This document shows, piece after piece, positions 31,950 through 40,828 of a DNA stretch of 64,000 nt. A program made the translations under genes and the position numbers. Within the stretch, counting starts at the first letter, position 1; the number at the start of each line of letters is the position of its first letter. The notes beneath the pieces are model-generated. The model had not been told where the DNA came from. It saw only the letters and a list, made by a program, of their open reading frames with translations, and did not search any database. The stretch is from Streptomyces cinerochromogenes (GTDB lineage: Bacteria > Actinomycetota > Actinomycetes > Streptomycetales > Streptomycetaceae): assembly GCF_014648635.1 (NCBI RefSeq), contig NZ_BMRM01000020.1, positions 124,001-188,000 of the forward strand, given 5' to 3'.

Positions 31950-34478
31950 CTACTCCTTCGCCGTCGCGACCGTCACCGCCCGCACCCGCAGCGCCGCCCG
32001 CCCCGGTACGGCACTGGCCACGAGCACGAGGAGGCCGGCGACGGCGACCACGCCGAGGTAGAGCAGCGGGGCGACCGTCGGTGCGGCCCGGCCCGTCATG
32101 CCGACGCTGAACGCGGAGAGCACCGCCAGGGCGATGCCGCTGCCGAGCGCAGTGGCGAGGAGCAGAACGGACAGCACCTCGGTGCGCAGCATGCGCAGCA
32201 CCTGACGGCGGGTCGCGCCGGCGAGACGCAGCAACGCGAACTCCCGGACACGCTCGGCGACCGACATGGCGAGCGTGTTGACGACGGCGATGGCGGTGAA
32301 GGCCAGCACGAGGCCCATGGCGAGGTAGTTGACCTCGGCGTTCGTCTGCTGCCGGTCGGCCTGGAGGGCGTCGGCGGCAGCCGGCGAAAGAATGCGCAAC
32401 CCCGGGAACTCACGCAGCGTAGTCGCGAGTTGTATCTGTGTGCGGGTCGTGCTGACGAGGGCGGAGGAGGCGAGCGGGTTGTCGACGTGGTGGGCCACGA
32501 GGTCGTGGGCGAAGGTGAGGTCGCCGAAGCCGAGACCCCTGGCGTAGACGGCGGCGACGGTGAGCGTGGCGGGCGTGCCGTCGCCGAGTGTGAGTTTCAG
32601 GGTGCTGCCGGGCTTCAGATGCTGTTGGTCCGCGGCCAGTTCGCTGACGGCGACGGTCCCGGGGCCGAGCCGGGCGAGGGAGCCGGCGGTGACCTGCGGG
32701 TCCCAGGTGCGGGTCAGTCCGGCGGGGGTGACGCCCTGTGCGGGGTACTTGTCGAGGCCGACGCGGACGGTCGTGCGGACCACCTCGGTGACGGTGTCGT
32801 GCTGAGCGCGCAGTCGTTCGGCTGCCTCGCCGGGCACGCCGGGCCCCTGGGCGGCGACGACCCAGTCAGCCCGGACACCTTCGCGGACCTGGGTGCGGGC
32901 CGCATTCCCGAGGGTGTCCTGGACGAAGAGGACGGTGCAGGTCATGCCGACGAGCAGGGTGAGGGGGGTGACCACTGAGGCCATGCGGGCGGCGTTGCCG
33001 CGCAGGTTGGCGGTGGCGAGCCTGCCACCGTGGCCGGTGAGCCGCAGCGGGCCGGCGAGCAGCAGCGCGGCGGCCCTGACCAGGATGGGGCCGAGCAGAG
33101 CGACGGAGGTGGACAGGACGACGACGGCGAGGAACGTCACGGGTGTCGAGGCGGGCTCGGTACGCAGGGAGGCGAGGACGACGACGAGGACGGCTCCGCC
33201 GGCCAGGAGCAGCAGCCCGCCGGCGATCCGGCCCCAGGCGGGCCGGGTGCGTTCGGTCCTGGCCTCGGCCAGGGCCTCGACCGGCCGGATCCGGGCGATC
33301 CTGCGGGAGGCGATCCGGGCCGCCGCCCAGGCGCCGAGCAGGGTGGCGGCGAGAGCGGCCAGCGGCGGGAAGACACCAACGGTGTGTTCGAGCGTGTCGG
33401 GTACGGCGCCGAGGGCGACGAACCGGGAGTGCAGCCAGCCGCCCAGCGGCAGCCCGAGCAGTGCGCCGGCGGTGCCCGCCGCCGCGCCGACGATCAGCGC
33501 CTCCCGGCCGAGCAGCCCGCGGATCTGCCCGGGCGTGGCGGCGATCGCCCGGAGCAGGGCCAGTTCACGATGGCGCTGCTGGACGGTGAGCGTGAAGGTA
33601 CCGACGACCACGAGCACCGCCACCAGCAGCGAGGTGCCGCCCATGGCACCGCCCATGCTGACCAGCCGGGTGCGGGCGGCAGCGGCGTCCAGGAACTCGA
33701 CGGGGCCGCGGGCGTCGCCGGTGCTCACCTGGGCCGTGGTGCCGTACAGCGCCCGCGCCACGGCCCGGCGCACCTGCTCGGGGTCCGTCCCCTTGGCCGG
33801 CAGCACCCCGAACGCGCTGACCTGACCGGGGTGGCCGGCCAGCCGTCGGGCCTCCGCGGCGGAGAAGAACAGGGATGTCTGGTGGCGCACGGCGGTGGCC
33901 GGGGTGGCGATACCGGTGATCCGGTAGTCGCGCGGGGCCTGCGTGGACTGCACGGTGAGCCGGTCGCCGGGCCGCAGCCGGGCCCGCGTGGCGAGGCCGT
34001 CGTCGATCACGAGGTCCCCCGGGGCCTCGGGGGCACGGCCGGCGGTCAGCCGGTAAGGGGTCAGCGCGGCGGAGTCCCAGGCATGGCCGTAGGCGGTACG
34101 GCCGCCGGTGCCGGCCGGGGTCAACGGCTGGGCGGGGAAAGTGAGTTCGGGGACGACCCGGGCCACGCCGGGGGTGCGGTCGAGTGATCCGCGCAGCCGC
34201 TCGGAAAGCCAGGCGCGTTCGGCGATGGGTTTCGCCTTGTGCTTGACCTTGGTCTTGCCCTTCTTGTGCTTGACGGTGGTGCGGTGCACGTACTGGTCGG
34301 CGGAGACCACGACGGGAGCGGCGGCGAAGCGCTCGGTACGGATGGTGCCGCGCAGGCCGGTGTCGAGGAGGGTGCCGCACGCGGTGATCAGAGCCGCCGC
34401 GCACATCAGGGCGAGGAAGGCACCGAGAAAACCCGCCTTGCGGGCGCGGACTGTCTGCAGGGCGTAACGCAGCATCAT
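31950..34478 (-). CDS. FtsX/MacB-type ABC transporter permease
   Basis: The 842-residue protein starts MMLRYALQTVRARKAGFLGAF and contains two FtsX units. There is an N-terminal membrane helix, a large extracellular region with a basic KHKKGKTKVKHKAK stretch, and about eight membrane helices in groups (residues about 255-400, 430-480, 700-830). Each unit carries the ALLRAIAATPGQI or ALLRLAGATRRQV coupling motif. This is the architecture of lipoprotein- or peptide-handling permeases such as those beside LolD/MacB ATPases. No ATP-binding gene is adjacent in this window. The start is the first of two ATGs with only a weak ribosome site. Confidence 0.85.
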   Translation of the reverse strand: MMLRYALQTVRARKAGFLGAFLALMCAAALITACGTLLDTGLRGTIRTERFAAAPVVVSADQYVHRTTVKHKKGKTKVKHKAKPIAERAWLSERLRGSLDRTPGVARVVPELTFPAQPLTPAGTGGRTAYGHAWDSAALTPYRLTAGRAPEAPGDLVIDDGLATRARLRPGDRLTVQSTQAPRDYRITGIATPATAVRHQTSLFFSAAEARRLAGHPGQVSAFGVLPAKGTDPEQVRRAVARALYGTTAQVSTGDARGPVEFLDAAAARTRLVSMGGAMGGTSLLVAVLVVVGTFTLTVQQRHRELALLRAIAATPGQIRGLLGREALIVGAAAGTAGALLGLPLGGWLHSRFVALGAVPDTLEHTVGVFPPLAALAATLLGAWAAARIASRRIARIRPVEALAEARTERTRPAWGRIAGGLLLLAGGAVLVVVLASLRTEPASTPVTFLAVVVLSTSVALLGPILVRAAALLLAGPLRLTGHGGRLATANLRGNAARMASVVTPLTLLVGMTCTVLFVQDTLGNAARTQVREGVRADWVVAAQGPGVPGEAAERLRAQHDTVTEVVRTTVRVGLDKYPAQGVTPAGLTRTWDPQVTAGSLARLGPGTVAVSELAADQQHLKPGSTLKLTLGDGTPATLTVAAVYARGLGFGDLTFAHDLVAHHVDNPLASSALVSTTRTQIQLATTLREFPGLRILSPAAADALQADRQQTNAEVNYLAMGLVLAFTAIAVVNTLAMSVAERVREFALLRLAGATRRQVLRMLRTEVLSVLLLATALGSGIALAVLSAFSVGMTGRAAPTVAPLLYLGVVAVAGLLVLVASAVPGRAALRVRAVTVATAKE

Positions 34479-34574
34479 GGGGACGGGCTCTCTTCGGTTG
34501 TACGCGTCGGCTGTGGCGTGCGCTGGGCGCGCGTACAGACTCGCCGGTGCGGGGCGCGAGGAGCACTGCGGTGG

Positions 34575-34593
34575 CCCGGCGTCTTGCGCCGGG
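34575..34593. terminator. Short hairpin after recX
   Basis: CCCGGCG, loop TCTTG, CGCCGGG: a 7-bp stem about 90 bp beyond the recX stop in the minus direction. It could end the recA-recX transcript. Modest evidence. Confidence 0.4.
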
Positions 34594-34682
34594 GGCATGC
34601 CGCCCGCCGGGGGCGGGGGTTAACCTCACCCGACGCCGGTTCACACCGGTCGGACCCGGGAGAGCCGTACCCGGTGACCGCG

Positions 34683-35606
34683 TCAGAAGTCCCCGTCCCC
34701 GAGGAACTCCGTGTCCTCGCCCTCCTCTTCCAGGGCCTGGCGGACGACGCGGAGGGCCATGCCCTCGGAGTAGCCCTTGCGGGCGAGCATGCCCGCGAGC
34801 CGGCGGAGCCGCTTGTCGCGGTCGAGGCCGCGGGTGGCGCGCAGCTTGCGGGCGACGAGTTCGCGGGCGGTCGCCTCCTCCTGCTCGGAGTCGAGCTGGG
34901 CGACGGCGTCCTCGATCAGCGCCGAGTCGACGCCCTTGGTCCGCAGTTCCCGGGCGAGTGCGCGGCGGGCGAGACCCCGGCCGTGATGCCGGGACTCCAC
35001 CCAGGCGTCCGCGAAGGCGCCGTCGTCGATGAGCCCGACTTCTTCGAACCGGTTCAGCACCTCGTCGGCGACGTCCTCCGGGATCTCCCGCTTGCGCAGG
35101 GCGTCCGCGAGTTGTTTGCGGGTGCGCGGGGTCCCGGTGAGCAGGCGCAGGCAGATCGCCCGGGCCCGCTCAGCCGGGTCCCCTGAAGACTCCCCCCGCT
35201 CGTCCCTCGCCGAGGAGGGGGCGCCTTCGTCCTGGTCGGTCGCGTCCCCGAAGCCGCGCCGACGACGGCCGCGCCCCCGGCCACCGCCTCGCGCGCCACC
35301 GTCCCGCGCGCCGCCGGGTCCGCCGAAGCCGCGGCCGCGGCCGCCGGACGAACCGCCCCCGTGCGGCTCACCGCCCGCGCCGCCGTCGTCCTCGTCCCCG
35401 CCGGTTCCGCGGTACGCGTCCTGCCCGCCATGGCCGTGCGTGTCCCACTCGCGGTACTCACCCTGCCCCCGGTACCGGTCGTACCCGTCGTCCCGGTGTC
35501 CGTCGGCACCGTCCGGGGCGGAGTCCGGGTAGCCCCCGGTGCCCCTCCCCCGTGGGGCACCGGGGGTGGCGTACTCGTACTCGGCCCAGTCGGTTCGTCG
35601 TGTCAC
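34683..35606 (-). CDS. recX: Regulatory protein RecX with long Gly/Arg-rich N-terminus
   Basis: RecX restrains RecA filaments. The C-terminal half (about residues 140-307) has the RecX helices: RAICLRLLTGTPRTRKQLADALRKR, FEEVGLIDDGAFADAWVESR and RRALARELRTKGVD. The first 140 residues are low-complexity, rich in Gly, Asp, Arg and Tyr, with RG runs such as GGGRGRGRRRRG; this is far longer than the usual family N-terminus. The GTG start lies 3 nt after the recA stop, so it is translationally coupled to recA. Confidence 0.9.
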   Translation of the reverse strand: MTRRTDWAEYEYATPGAPRGRGTGGYPDSAPDGADGHRDDGYDRYRGQGEYREWDTHGHGGQDAYRGTGGDEDDGGAGGEPHGGGSSGGRGRGFGGPGGARDGGARGGGRGRGRRRRGFGDATDQDEGAPSSARDERGESSGDPAERARAICLRLLTGTPRTRKQLADALRKREIPEDVADEVLNRFEEVGLIDDGAFADAWVESRHHGRGLARRALARELRTKGVDSALIEDAVAQLDSEQEEATARELVARKLRATRGLDRDKRLRRLAGMLARKGYSEGMALRVVRQALEEEGEDTEFLGDGDF

Positions 35607-35609
35607 GGG

Positions 35610-36737
35610 TCAGCTCTTGGCTGCGGCGGCCTTGGGCTTGGTGGCCTTGGCGGCTGCCGGGGCGGGCACCGACTTGGCGGCGTCGTCGGCCGCGGTGCTG
35701 ACCGCAGCGTCGGCGCCCGGCTCGACGGCGGGCTCCTCCGGCCGGACCCCCACGCCCAGCTTCTCCTTGATCTTCTTCTCGATCTCGTTGGCCAGGTCGG
35801 GGTTGTCCTTGAGGAAGTTGCGCGCGTTCTCCTTGCCCTGGCCGAGCTGGTCGCCCTCGTACGTGTACCAGGCACCGGCCTTGCGCACGAAGCCGTGCTC
35901 CACGCCCATGTCGATCAGACCGCCCTCGCGGCTGATGCCCTGGCCGTAGAGGATGTCGAACTCGGCCTGCTTGAAGGGCGGCGCGACCTTGTTCTTGACG
36001 ACCTTGCAGCGGGTGCGGTTGCCGACCGCCTCCGTGCCGTCCTTCAGGGTTTCGATGCGGCGGATGTCGATGCGCACCGAGGCGTAGAACTTGAGCGCCC
36101 GGCCACCGGTCGTGGTCTCCGGGGAGCCGAACATCACGCCGATCTTCTCGCGGAGCTGGTTGATGAAGATCGCGGTGGTCTTGGACTGGTTGAGCGCGCT
36201 GGTGATCTTCCGGAGCGCCTGGCTCATCAGGCGGGCCTGGAGACCGACGTGGCTGTCGCCCATCTCGCCCTCGATCTCCGCGCGCGGCACGAGGGCGGCG
36301 ACGGAGTCGATGACGATGAGGTCGAGGGCACCGGAGCGGACCAGCATGTCCACGATCTCCAGGGCCTGCTCACCGTTGTCGGGCTGGGAGAGGATCAGGT
36401 TGTCGATGTCGACGCCGAGCTTGCGCGCGTACTCGGGGTCGAGGGCGTGCTCGGCGTCCACGAAGGCGACCTGGCCGCCGGCCTTCTGCGCGTTCGCCAC
36501 GGCGTGCAGGGTCAGGGTCGTCTTACCGGAGGACTCCGGTCCGTAGATCTCCACGACACGGCCGCGCGGCAGGCCACCGACGCCGAGGGCGACGTCGAGC
36601 GCGGTCGATCCGGTCGGGATGACCTCGATGGGCTCCTTCGACCGCTCGCCCATGCGCATGACCGCGCCCTTGCCGAATTGCCGTTCAATCTGCGCGAGCG
36701 CGGCGTCGAGCGCCTTCTCGCGGTCGGTTCCTGCCAT
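35610..36737 (-). CDS. recA: Recombinase RecA
   Basis: The 375-residue protein has the Walker A GPESSGKTTL, the MAGTDREKALDAALAQIE start, the DNA-binding loops (QALRKITS, NQLREKIGVMFGSPE) and LIVIDSVAALVP as Walker B. The C-terminus is Ala/Lys-rich. RecA drives homologous recombination and LexA cleavage. The frame continues 46 codons upstream without family similarity; the ATG at 36737 follows GGTGGAA. The promoter at 36899-36928 with a LexA-type box in its spacer predicts an approximately 155-nt leader and SOS control. recX follows directly. Confidence 0.97.
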   Translation of the reverse strand: MAGTDREKALDAALAQIERQFGKGAVMRMGERSKEPIEVIPTGSTALDVALGVGGLPRGRVVEIYGPESSGKTTLTLHAVANAQKAGGQVAFVDAEHALDPEYARKLGVDIDNLILSQPDNGEQALEIVDMLVRSGALDLIVIDSVAALVPRAEIEGEMGDSHVGLQARLMSQALRKITSALNQSKTTAIFINQLREKIGVMFGSPETTTGGRALKFYASVRIDIRRIETLKDGTEAVGNRTRCKVVKNKVAPPFKQAEFDILYGQGISREGGLIDMGVEHGFVRKAGAWYTYEGDQLGQGKENARNFLKDNPDLANEIEKKIKEKLGVGVRPEEPAVEPGADAAVSTAADDAAKSVPAPAAAKATKPKAAAAKS

Positions 36738-36898
36738 GGGTTCCACCCGGTTTGCTTGAGTCGATCGCTTCACGTCAAAGACGCTAACGCCTGCCACTGA
36801 CAATGCGCCCCGACGCAGGCCCAGCCTGTGGATAACCAGGGGACATATACCCGCGAATCGGGAGAAAGCCCCCAACCGATGGCCTCGCCTGAGCCCCC

Positions 36899-36928
36899 AT
36901 AAGAATGGATGTTCGATTTTTGTGTCAA
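36899..36928 (-). promoter_or_regulatory. recA promoter with LexA/SOS box in the spacer
   Basis: On the minus strand TTGACA (36923-36928), an 18-bp spacer and TCTTAT (36899-36904). Overlapping spacer and -10 box is TCGAACATCCATTC (36903-36916), matching the actinobacterial SOS box GAAC-N4-GTTC with one half-site changed to ATTC. LexA bound there would occlude the promoter. Confidence 0.8.
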
Positions 36929-36953
36929 GCGCACCACGCGGCCGCCGGCCGAC

Positions 36954-36959
36954 TACCGT
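36954..36959 (+). promoter_or_regulatory. -10 box for leaderless phosphotransferase gene
   Basis: TACCGT ends 8 nt before the ATG at 36968; no ribosome site is present. No -35 consensus is found at the right distance. Confidence 0.35.
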
Positions 36960-36967
36960 GGCTCCGC

Positions 36968-37909
36968 ATGACCCCTGCCGAGACCGAGATCACCGCCGAC
37001 CTGGTCCGGGATCTCCTGCGCGACCATCATCCGGACCTGGCCGGGCTCCCCCTGGAACTCGGCGCCCGCGGCTGGGACAACCAGCTGTGGCGGCTCGGGG
37101 ACGACCTCGCCGTCCGGCTGCCCTGGGCGACGCCGTCCGCGGACGCACTGCTGCGCAAGGAGCACGAGTGGCTCCCGGCCCTCGCCCCGCGTCTCCCCTT
37201 GCCGGTCCCCGTCCCGCAGCGCCTCAGCGAACCCTCCGAGCGGTTTCCGCGCCCCTGGCTGGTCACCACCTGGGTGCCGGGAACGCCCGCCGACCGTGCC
37301 CCCGCCACGCGCGCCGCGGAGGCGGCGGACACGCTGGCCGCCTTCCTGACCGCGCTTCACCGCCCCGCCCCCGACGGGGCGCCGGCCGGCCGCGACCGTG
37401 GCGGTCCGCTGGCCGGCCATGCCGAGGGGTTCGCGCAGCAGCTGGCCTCGGCCGCCGGGCTGGGGCTGGTCCCCGATCCGGGCGCCGTCCGCGCGGTCTG
37501 GGAGGACGCCGTCGCCGCGCCCGGCTGGACGGGGCCGGCCCTGTGGCTCCACGGCGATCTGCACCCGGCCAACGTCCTCACCGCGGACGGCACCTTCTGC
37601 GGGGTGATCGACTTCGGCGACCTCTTCGCGGGCGATCCGGCCTGCGACCTGGCCGCCGCGTGGCTCCTGCTGCCGGACGGCGCCGTCGACCGCTTCCACG
37701 AGGCCTACCGACCGGCCCCCGACCCGGCGACCCTTCGCCGCGCCCGTGGCTGGGCGGTGCTGAAGGCCCTCGCCTGCGTCCACATCGGAGAGGCAGGCGT
37801 CCAGGGCCGCCCGGGCGGCAAGCGCACCTGGGGTCCGCCCGCCCACGCCGCGCTGCGACGCCTCACCGCGACGGTCCGCCATCCCGGCTCCCCGGCGTCG
37901 GAGAAGTGA
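36968..37909 (+). CDS. APH-family phosphotransferase
   Basis: The 313-residue protein belongs to the aminoglycoside/choline kinase-like fold. It has the nucleotide-binding Lys region, the catalytic loop LWLHGDLHPANVL (about residues 194-206) and the metal motif VIDFGDLFAGDPACDLA. Members phosphorylate varied small molecules, and most of these chromosomal proteins are not resistance enzymes. The ATG at 36968 is chosen over a longer frame starting 21 codons upstream, which would overlap the recA SOS region. It is divergent from recA. Confidence 0.82.
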   Translation: MTPAETEITADLVRDLLRDHHPDLAGLPLELGARGWDNQLWRLGDDLAVRLPWATPSADALLRKEHEWLPALAPRLPLPVPVPQRLSEPSERFPRPWLVTTWVPGTPADRAPATRAAEAADTLAAFLTALHRPAPDGAPAGRDRGGPLAGHAEGFAQQLASAAGLGLVPDPGAVRAVWEDAVAAPGWTGPALWLHGDLHPANVLTADGTFCGVIDFGDLFAGDPACDLAAAWLLLPDGAVDRFHEAYRPAPDPATLRRARGWAVLKALACVHIGEAGVQGRPGGKRTWGPPAHAALRRLTATVRHPGSPASEK

Positions 37910-37921
37910 CCGCGGGGCCCG

Positions 37922-38458
37922 TCAGTCCTGGTCCGCGCAGGCCAGCGCCTTGGTGATCAGACGGGTGGCGAAGTCCTGGTCGCCGGTGACCCGGTTGATG
38001 TGCTCCGCGAGCAGGAAGGCGGTGACTTCCAGGGGGTTCATCTCGCCCTTGGTCCAGTCTCCGTACTGCCTGCGCCACAGGCCGGGGCTCAGGTCGAGGC
38101 CTGCCGCGATGACCAGGCCGGCCATGATGGGGATGGCCTCGGGACGGACGCTCTTGGGCATCATGCGCATCGTGGCCACGAGGTTGGGCACCACGTACTC
38201 GATCACGTCCTTGTCGTGGTCCTCGTACGCCATCCGCAGCCACCTCATGTACATGTAGATGAGCGTGCACGCGCCGTCCAGCAGGTCCTGGACTCCCTCG
38301 GGGCCCAAGGACGCCGCGAACTGGTCGATCAACTGCTGCTGCTCGGGGTCGGTCTCGGTCCTGCCGTCGTAGACGACCCTGAGCCGGGAGTCGATCACCA
38401 TGAGGGCCGCACCCACATCGCCGACGGGGGCGTACCGGGGGTCGCAGGGGGATGACAC
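37922..38458 (-). CDS. Conserved Streptomyces protein, function unknown
   Basis: The 178-residue protein starts at a GTG with a perfect AAGGAGG site 6 nt upstream (38458), so the start is secure. It has helical segments (LIDQFAASLGPEGVQDLL, YMYMRWLRMAYEDHDKDVIEYV, IPIMAGLVIAAGLDLSPGLW) and no catalytic motif known to me. It may be a soluble helical protein. It lies convergent to the phosphotransferase gene. Confidence 0.7.
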   Translation of the reverse strand: MSSPCDPRYAPVGDVGAALMVIDSRLRVVYDGRTETDPEQQQLIDQFAASLGPEGVQDLLDGACTLIYMYMRWLRMAYEDHDKDVIEYVVPNLVATMRMMPKSVRPEAIPIMAGLVIAAGLDLSPGLWRRQYGDWTKGEMNPLEVTAFLLAEHINRVTGDQDFATRLITKALACADQD

Positions 38459-38601
38459 AGGCTTCCTCCTTGGGTGACCGCGGAACGTGACGCGGCATGT
38501 ACGTACGGTAGACCGCCGGTCGGACGGGGGTCCGGCGAATCCCGATGGAGGGGCTTTGCTCGGTTCGGCCGCGCAGGAAGCCTCCGTAAGGTATGGCGGA
38601 G

Positions 38602-39099
38602 ATGAACGACGACAACCGGTTGCTCGCCCTGCTGCACGCGCTCGACCGGCTGCCCGCACCGCACCACCTGGAGCACCCCGACGGCTTCGACCACCCCGGG
38701 GCCCGGCTTCGCGCGACCAGGCTGCGGGACCGGCTGACCCGGGATCTCGGGAGCCCCTGCCGGCTCGACGAGGGCATCCAGGACGCCAGTTTCTCGTTCT
38801 GCGTCGACGTCCCGGCCGAAGCGGTGGAAGCCTGGGTGCCGCTCTCCGTGCGGCTGAGCAACTACGGCGACCTGGCGGCGGTCACCACCGAGGCGCCGGA
38901 CGGCCACGACGACCTGGACGACGCCGTCCGTGACGGAGCCCTGTCCGAGGCGGACCGCGTCCGCATCACCACCGCCCTGTCCGACCTCGGCTACCGGCTG
39001 GTCCCGCAACGGCTGCTCCACCGGCCCTACGACGGTGCGACCTGGCTCGCGCGCGAGGACCAGGCGACCTGGTGGACCCGCTTCTTCGACCACCTCTGA
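38602..39099 (+). CDS. Conserved protein, function unknown
   Basis: A 165-residue protein (168 if the ATG at 38593 is used) with MNDDNRLLALLHALDRLP, then DASFSFCVDVPAEAVEAWVPLSVRLSNYGDLAAV. This alternating strand/helix pattern is reminiscent of small conserved actinobacterial proteins of unknown role. TAAGGT directly precedes the first ATG, so a transcript starting 6-9 nt later would use the second ATG; GGAG next to it is too close to act as a ribosome site. Confidence 0.62.
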   Translation: MNDDNRLLALLHALDRLPAPHHLEHPDGFDHPGARLRATRLRDRLTRDLGSPCRLDEGIQDASFSFCVDVPAEAVEAWVPLSVRLSNYGDLAAVTTEAPDGHDDLDDAVRDGALSEADRVRITTALSDLGYRLVPQRLLHRPYDGATWLAREDQATWWTRFFDHL

Positions 39100-39164
39100 G
39101 AGCGACGCCGGCGGTGCGGCGGCGGAGGCCGCGGCGATGGAGGCCGAGGGGGGGCGGAGGCCGG

Positions 39165-40457
39165 TTACGGCCGCTGCTGCTCGCCGGGGCGGCGGTCGGC
39201 CCAGAGCCGTCGCGCGCGCGTGACCATCCCGGGGCCGGCCGGGTTCCTGCCGCGGTGCCCGTGCACGCGGGGGTCGTCCGTGACGTCGTACCGCTTCACG
39301 TACGCCCCCAGGAACGCCTGCAGCGTGGCCACCGCCGGGATGGCGACCAGCGCGCCGACCGCGCCCAGCAGGGCGGTGCCGGCGATCACCGAGCCGAACG
39401 CGACCGCCGGGTGGATGTCCACCGTCTTGGCGGTCAGCTTGGGCTGCAGCACGTAGTTCTCGAACTGCTGGTAGATCACGACGAAGACCAGCACCCACAC
39501 CGCGTACCAGGGATTGACGGTGAACGCGATCAGCATCGGCAGCGCGCCCGCGAGGTACGTGCCGATGGTGGGGATGAACTGCGAGACCAGGCCCACCCAG
39601 ACGCCCAGCACCGGCGCGTACGGCACCCCCAGGGATTCGAGCAGGATGTAGTGCGCGATGCCGGAGATGAGCGCCATGAGGCCGCGCGAGTACAGATAGC
39701 CGCCCGTCTTGTCGACGGCGATCTCCCAGGCGCGCAGCACCTCGGCCTGGCGCGCGGGCGGCAGCACGGAACACAGGGCGCGGCGCAGCCGGGGGCCGTC
39801 CGCCGCGAAGTAGAACGAGAACAGCCCGACCGTCAGCAGCTGGAACAGCCCGCCGAGCACCTGGGCGGACACGTCGAGGACACCGGCGGCGCTGTTCTGC
39901 GCGTACTTGCGCAGCCAGTCGGAGTGGAGCAGGCCCTCCTGGACGTCCACGCGTCTGAGTTCCGTGTGGAAGGTCTGGTTGATCCAGTTGATGAGCGAGT
40001 CAAGGTAGTCCGGGAAGCCCTCGACCATCTTGATGATCTGTCCGGCGAGCATCGACCCGAGCAAGGTGACGAACCCGGCGGCGAAGATGGTCAGGCCGAG
40101 GAAGACCAGGAAGGTCGCGAGCCCCCGGCGCATGCCACGGGCCGCCATCCGGCTCACCGCGGGCTCGATCGCCAGGGCCAGGAAGAACGCGATCAATATG
40201 TTGATCAAGAGTCCGGTCAGCTGGTGGAAGGCCCAGCTGCCGAACTGGAACGTGGCGATCAGCGCGAGCGCGAGCACCATGGCGCGCGGCAGCCAGCGCG
40301 GCATCCGGCCGTCGGGAGCGACGGCGCCGGGGGCCGGGGGGCGGCCGGGCGGGGTCGTAGCGGCCGGTGCTTCCTGCCGCGGGGACGGATCGCCGGCCTC
40401 GGCGGAGGATGCCAGAGGGTGCTCGTCAATGGGTGCCACGCGCCCAGTCTCGCCCAC
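39165..40457 (-). CDS. AI-2E family transporter-like membrane protein
   Basis: The 430-residue protein has a Pro-rich N-terminal tail and about eight membrane helices, beginning RAMVLALALIATFQFG. Characteristic parts are PAVSRMAARGMRR, the conserved FxxGLxxFIPTIG-type segment (SQFIPTIGTYLAG) and NYVLQPKLTAKTVDIHP. The family (PerM/YdiK/AI-2E) exports or conducts small solutes; the AI-2 label comes from E. coli TqsA and is not specific. The GTG at 40457 is a plausible start, with a second GTG six codons further; neither has a strong ribosome site. Confidence 0.88.
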   Translation of the reverse strand: MGETGRVAPIDEHPLASSAEAGDPSPRQEAPAATTPPGRPPAPGAVAPDGRMPRWLPRAMVLALALIATFQFGSWAFHQLTGLLINILIAFFLALAIEPAVSRMAARGMRRGLATFLVFLGLTIFAAGFVTLLGSMLAGQIIKMVEGFPDYLDSLINWINQTFHTELRRVDVQEGLLHSDWLRKYAQNSAAGVLDVSAQVLGGLFQLLTVGLFSFYFAADGPRLRRALCSVLPPARQAEVLRAWEIAVDKTGGYLYSRGLMALISGIAHYILLESLGVPYAPVLGVWVGLVSQFIPTIGTYLAGALPMLIAFTVNPWYAVWVLVFVVIYQQFENYVLQPKLTAKTVDIHPAVAFGSVIAGTALLGAVGALVAIPAVATLQAFLGAYVKRYDVTDDPRVHGHRGRNPAGPGMVTRARRLWADRRPGEQQRP

Positions 40458-40553
40458 GCCACCGACAACCGGCGCCCGCCGGCGATCTTCGTGACAGATC
40501 GGTGCCGTACTGTCGCGTTCTTCTCCGGCAATCCGGGCGTTTCGCCCGGTGTC

Positions 40554-40748
40554 TCAGCGCTTCTCGCCCGGCACGTCCATGACCGCGCAGACCACGCGCC
40601 AGACCTCCTTGGCCTCCCAGCCGGCGTCCAGCGCCTCGTTGACGGTGCGCCCGCCCAGTTCCGACATGACGTGGTCGCGCGCGAAGGTGTCGGCGTACCC
40701 CGGACCGAAGTGTTCCGCCATCCGCTGCCTGAAGACCGTCAACCGCAT
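40554..40748 (-). CDS. DUF3046 protein
   Basis: A 64-residue protein beginning MRLTVFRQRMAEHFGPGYADT, with DHVMSELGGRTVNEALDAGW and a C-terminal VWRVVCAVMDVPG. This is the whole DUF3046 family pattern, small, cytoplasmic and near recA in many actinobacteria. Function unknown. GGAGG is just before the ATG. Confidence 0.88.
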   Translation of the reverse strand: MRLTVFRQRMAEHFGPGYADTFARDHVMSELGGRTVNEALDAGWEAKEVWRVVCAVMDVPGEKR

Positions 40749-40815
40749 GCCTCCAGTATCCCGCCCACGGGGGGTGGGCCCTGCCCGGGAGCGTCTGCGA
40801 GACCGCTTTCCGTCC

Positions 40816-40821
40816 TACGGT
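40816..40821 (+). promoter_or_regulatory. -10 box for a leaderless gene
   Basis: TACGGT ends 7 nt before the ATG at 40829 with no ribosome site between. Confidence 0.42.
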
Positions 40822-40828
40822 CTGACGC

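Noticed and set aside
36968..37909. Antibiotic resistance gene
   Set aside because: The APH fold is shared by many kinases for harmless metabolites; no resistance-specific signature or mobile context is present.
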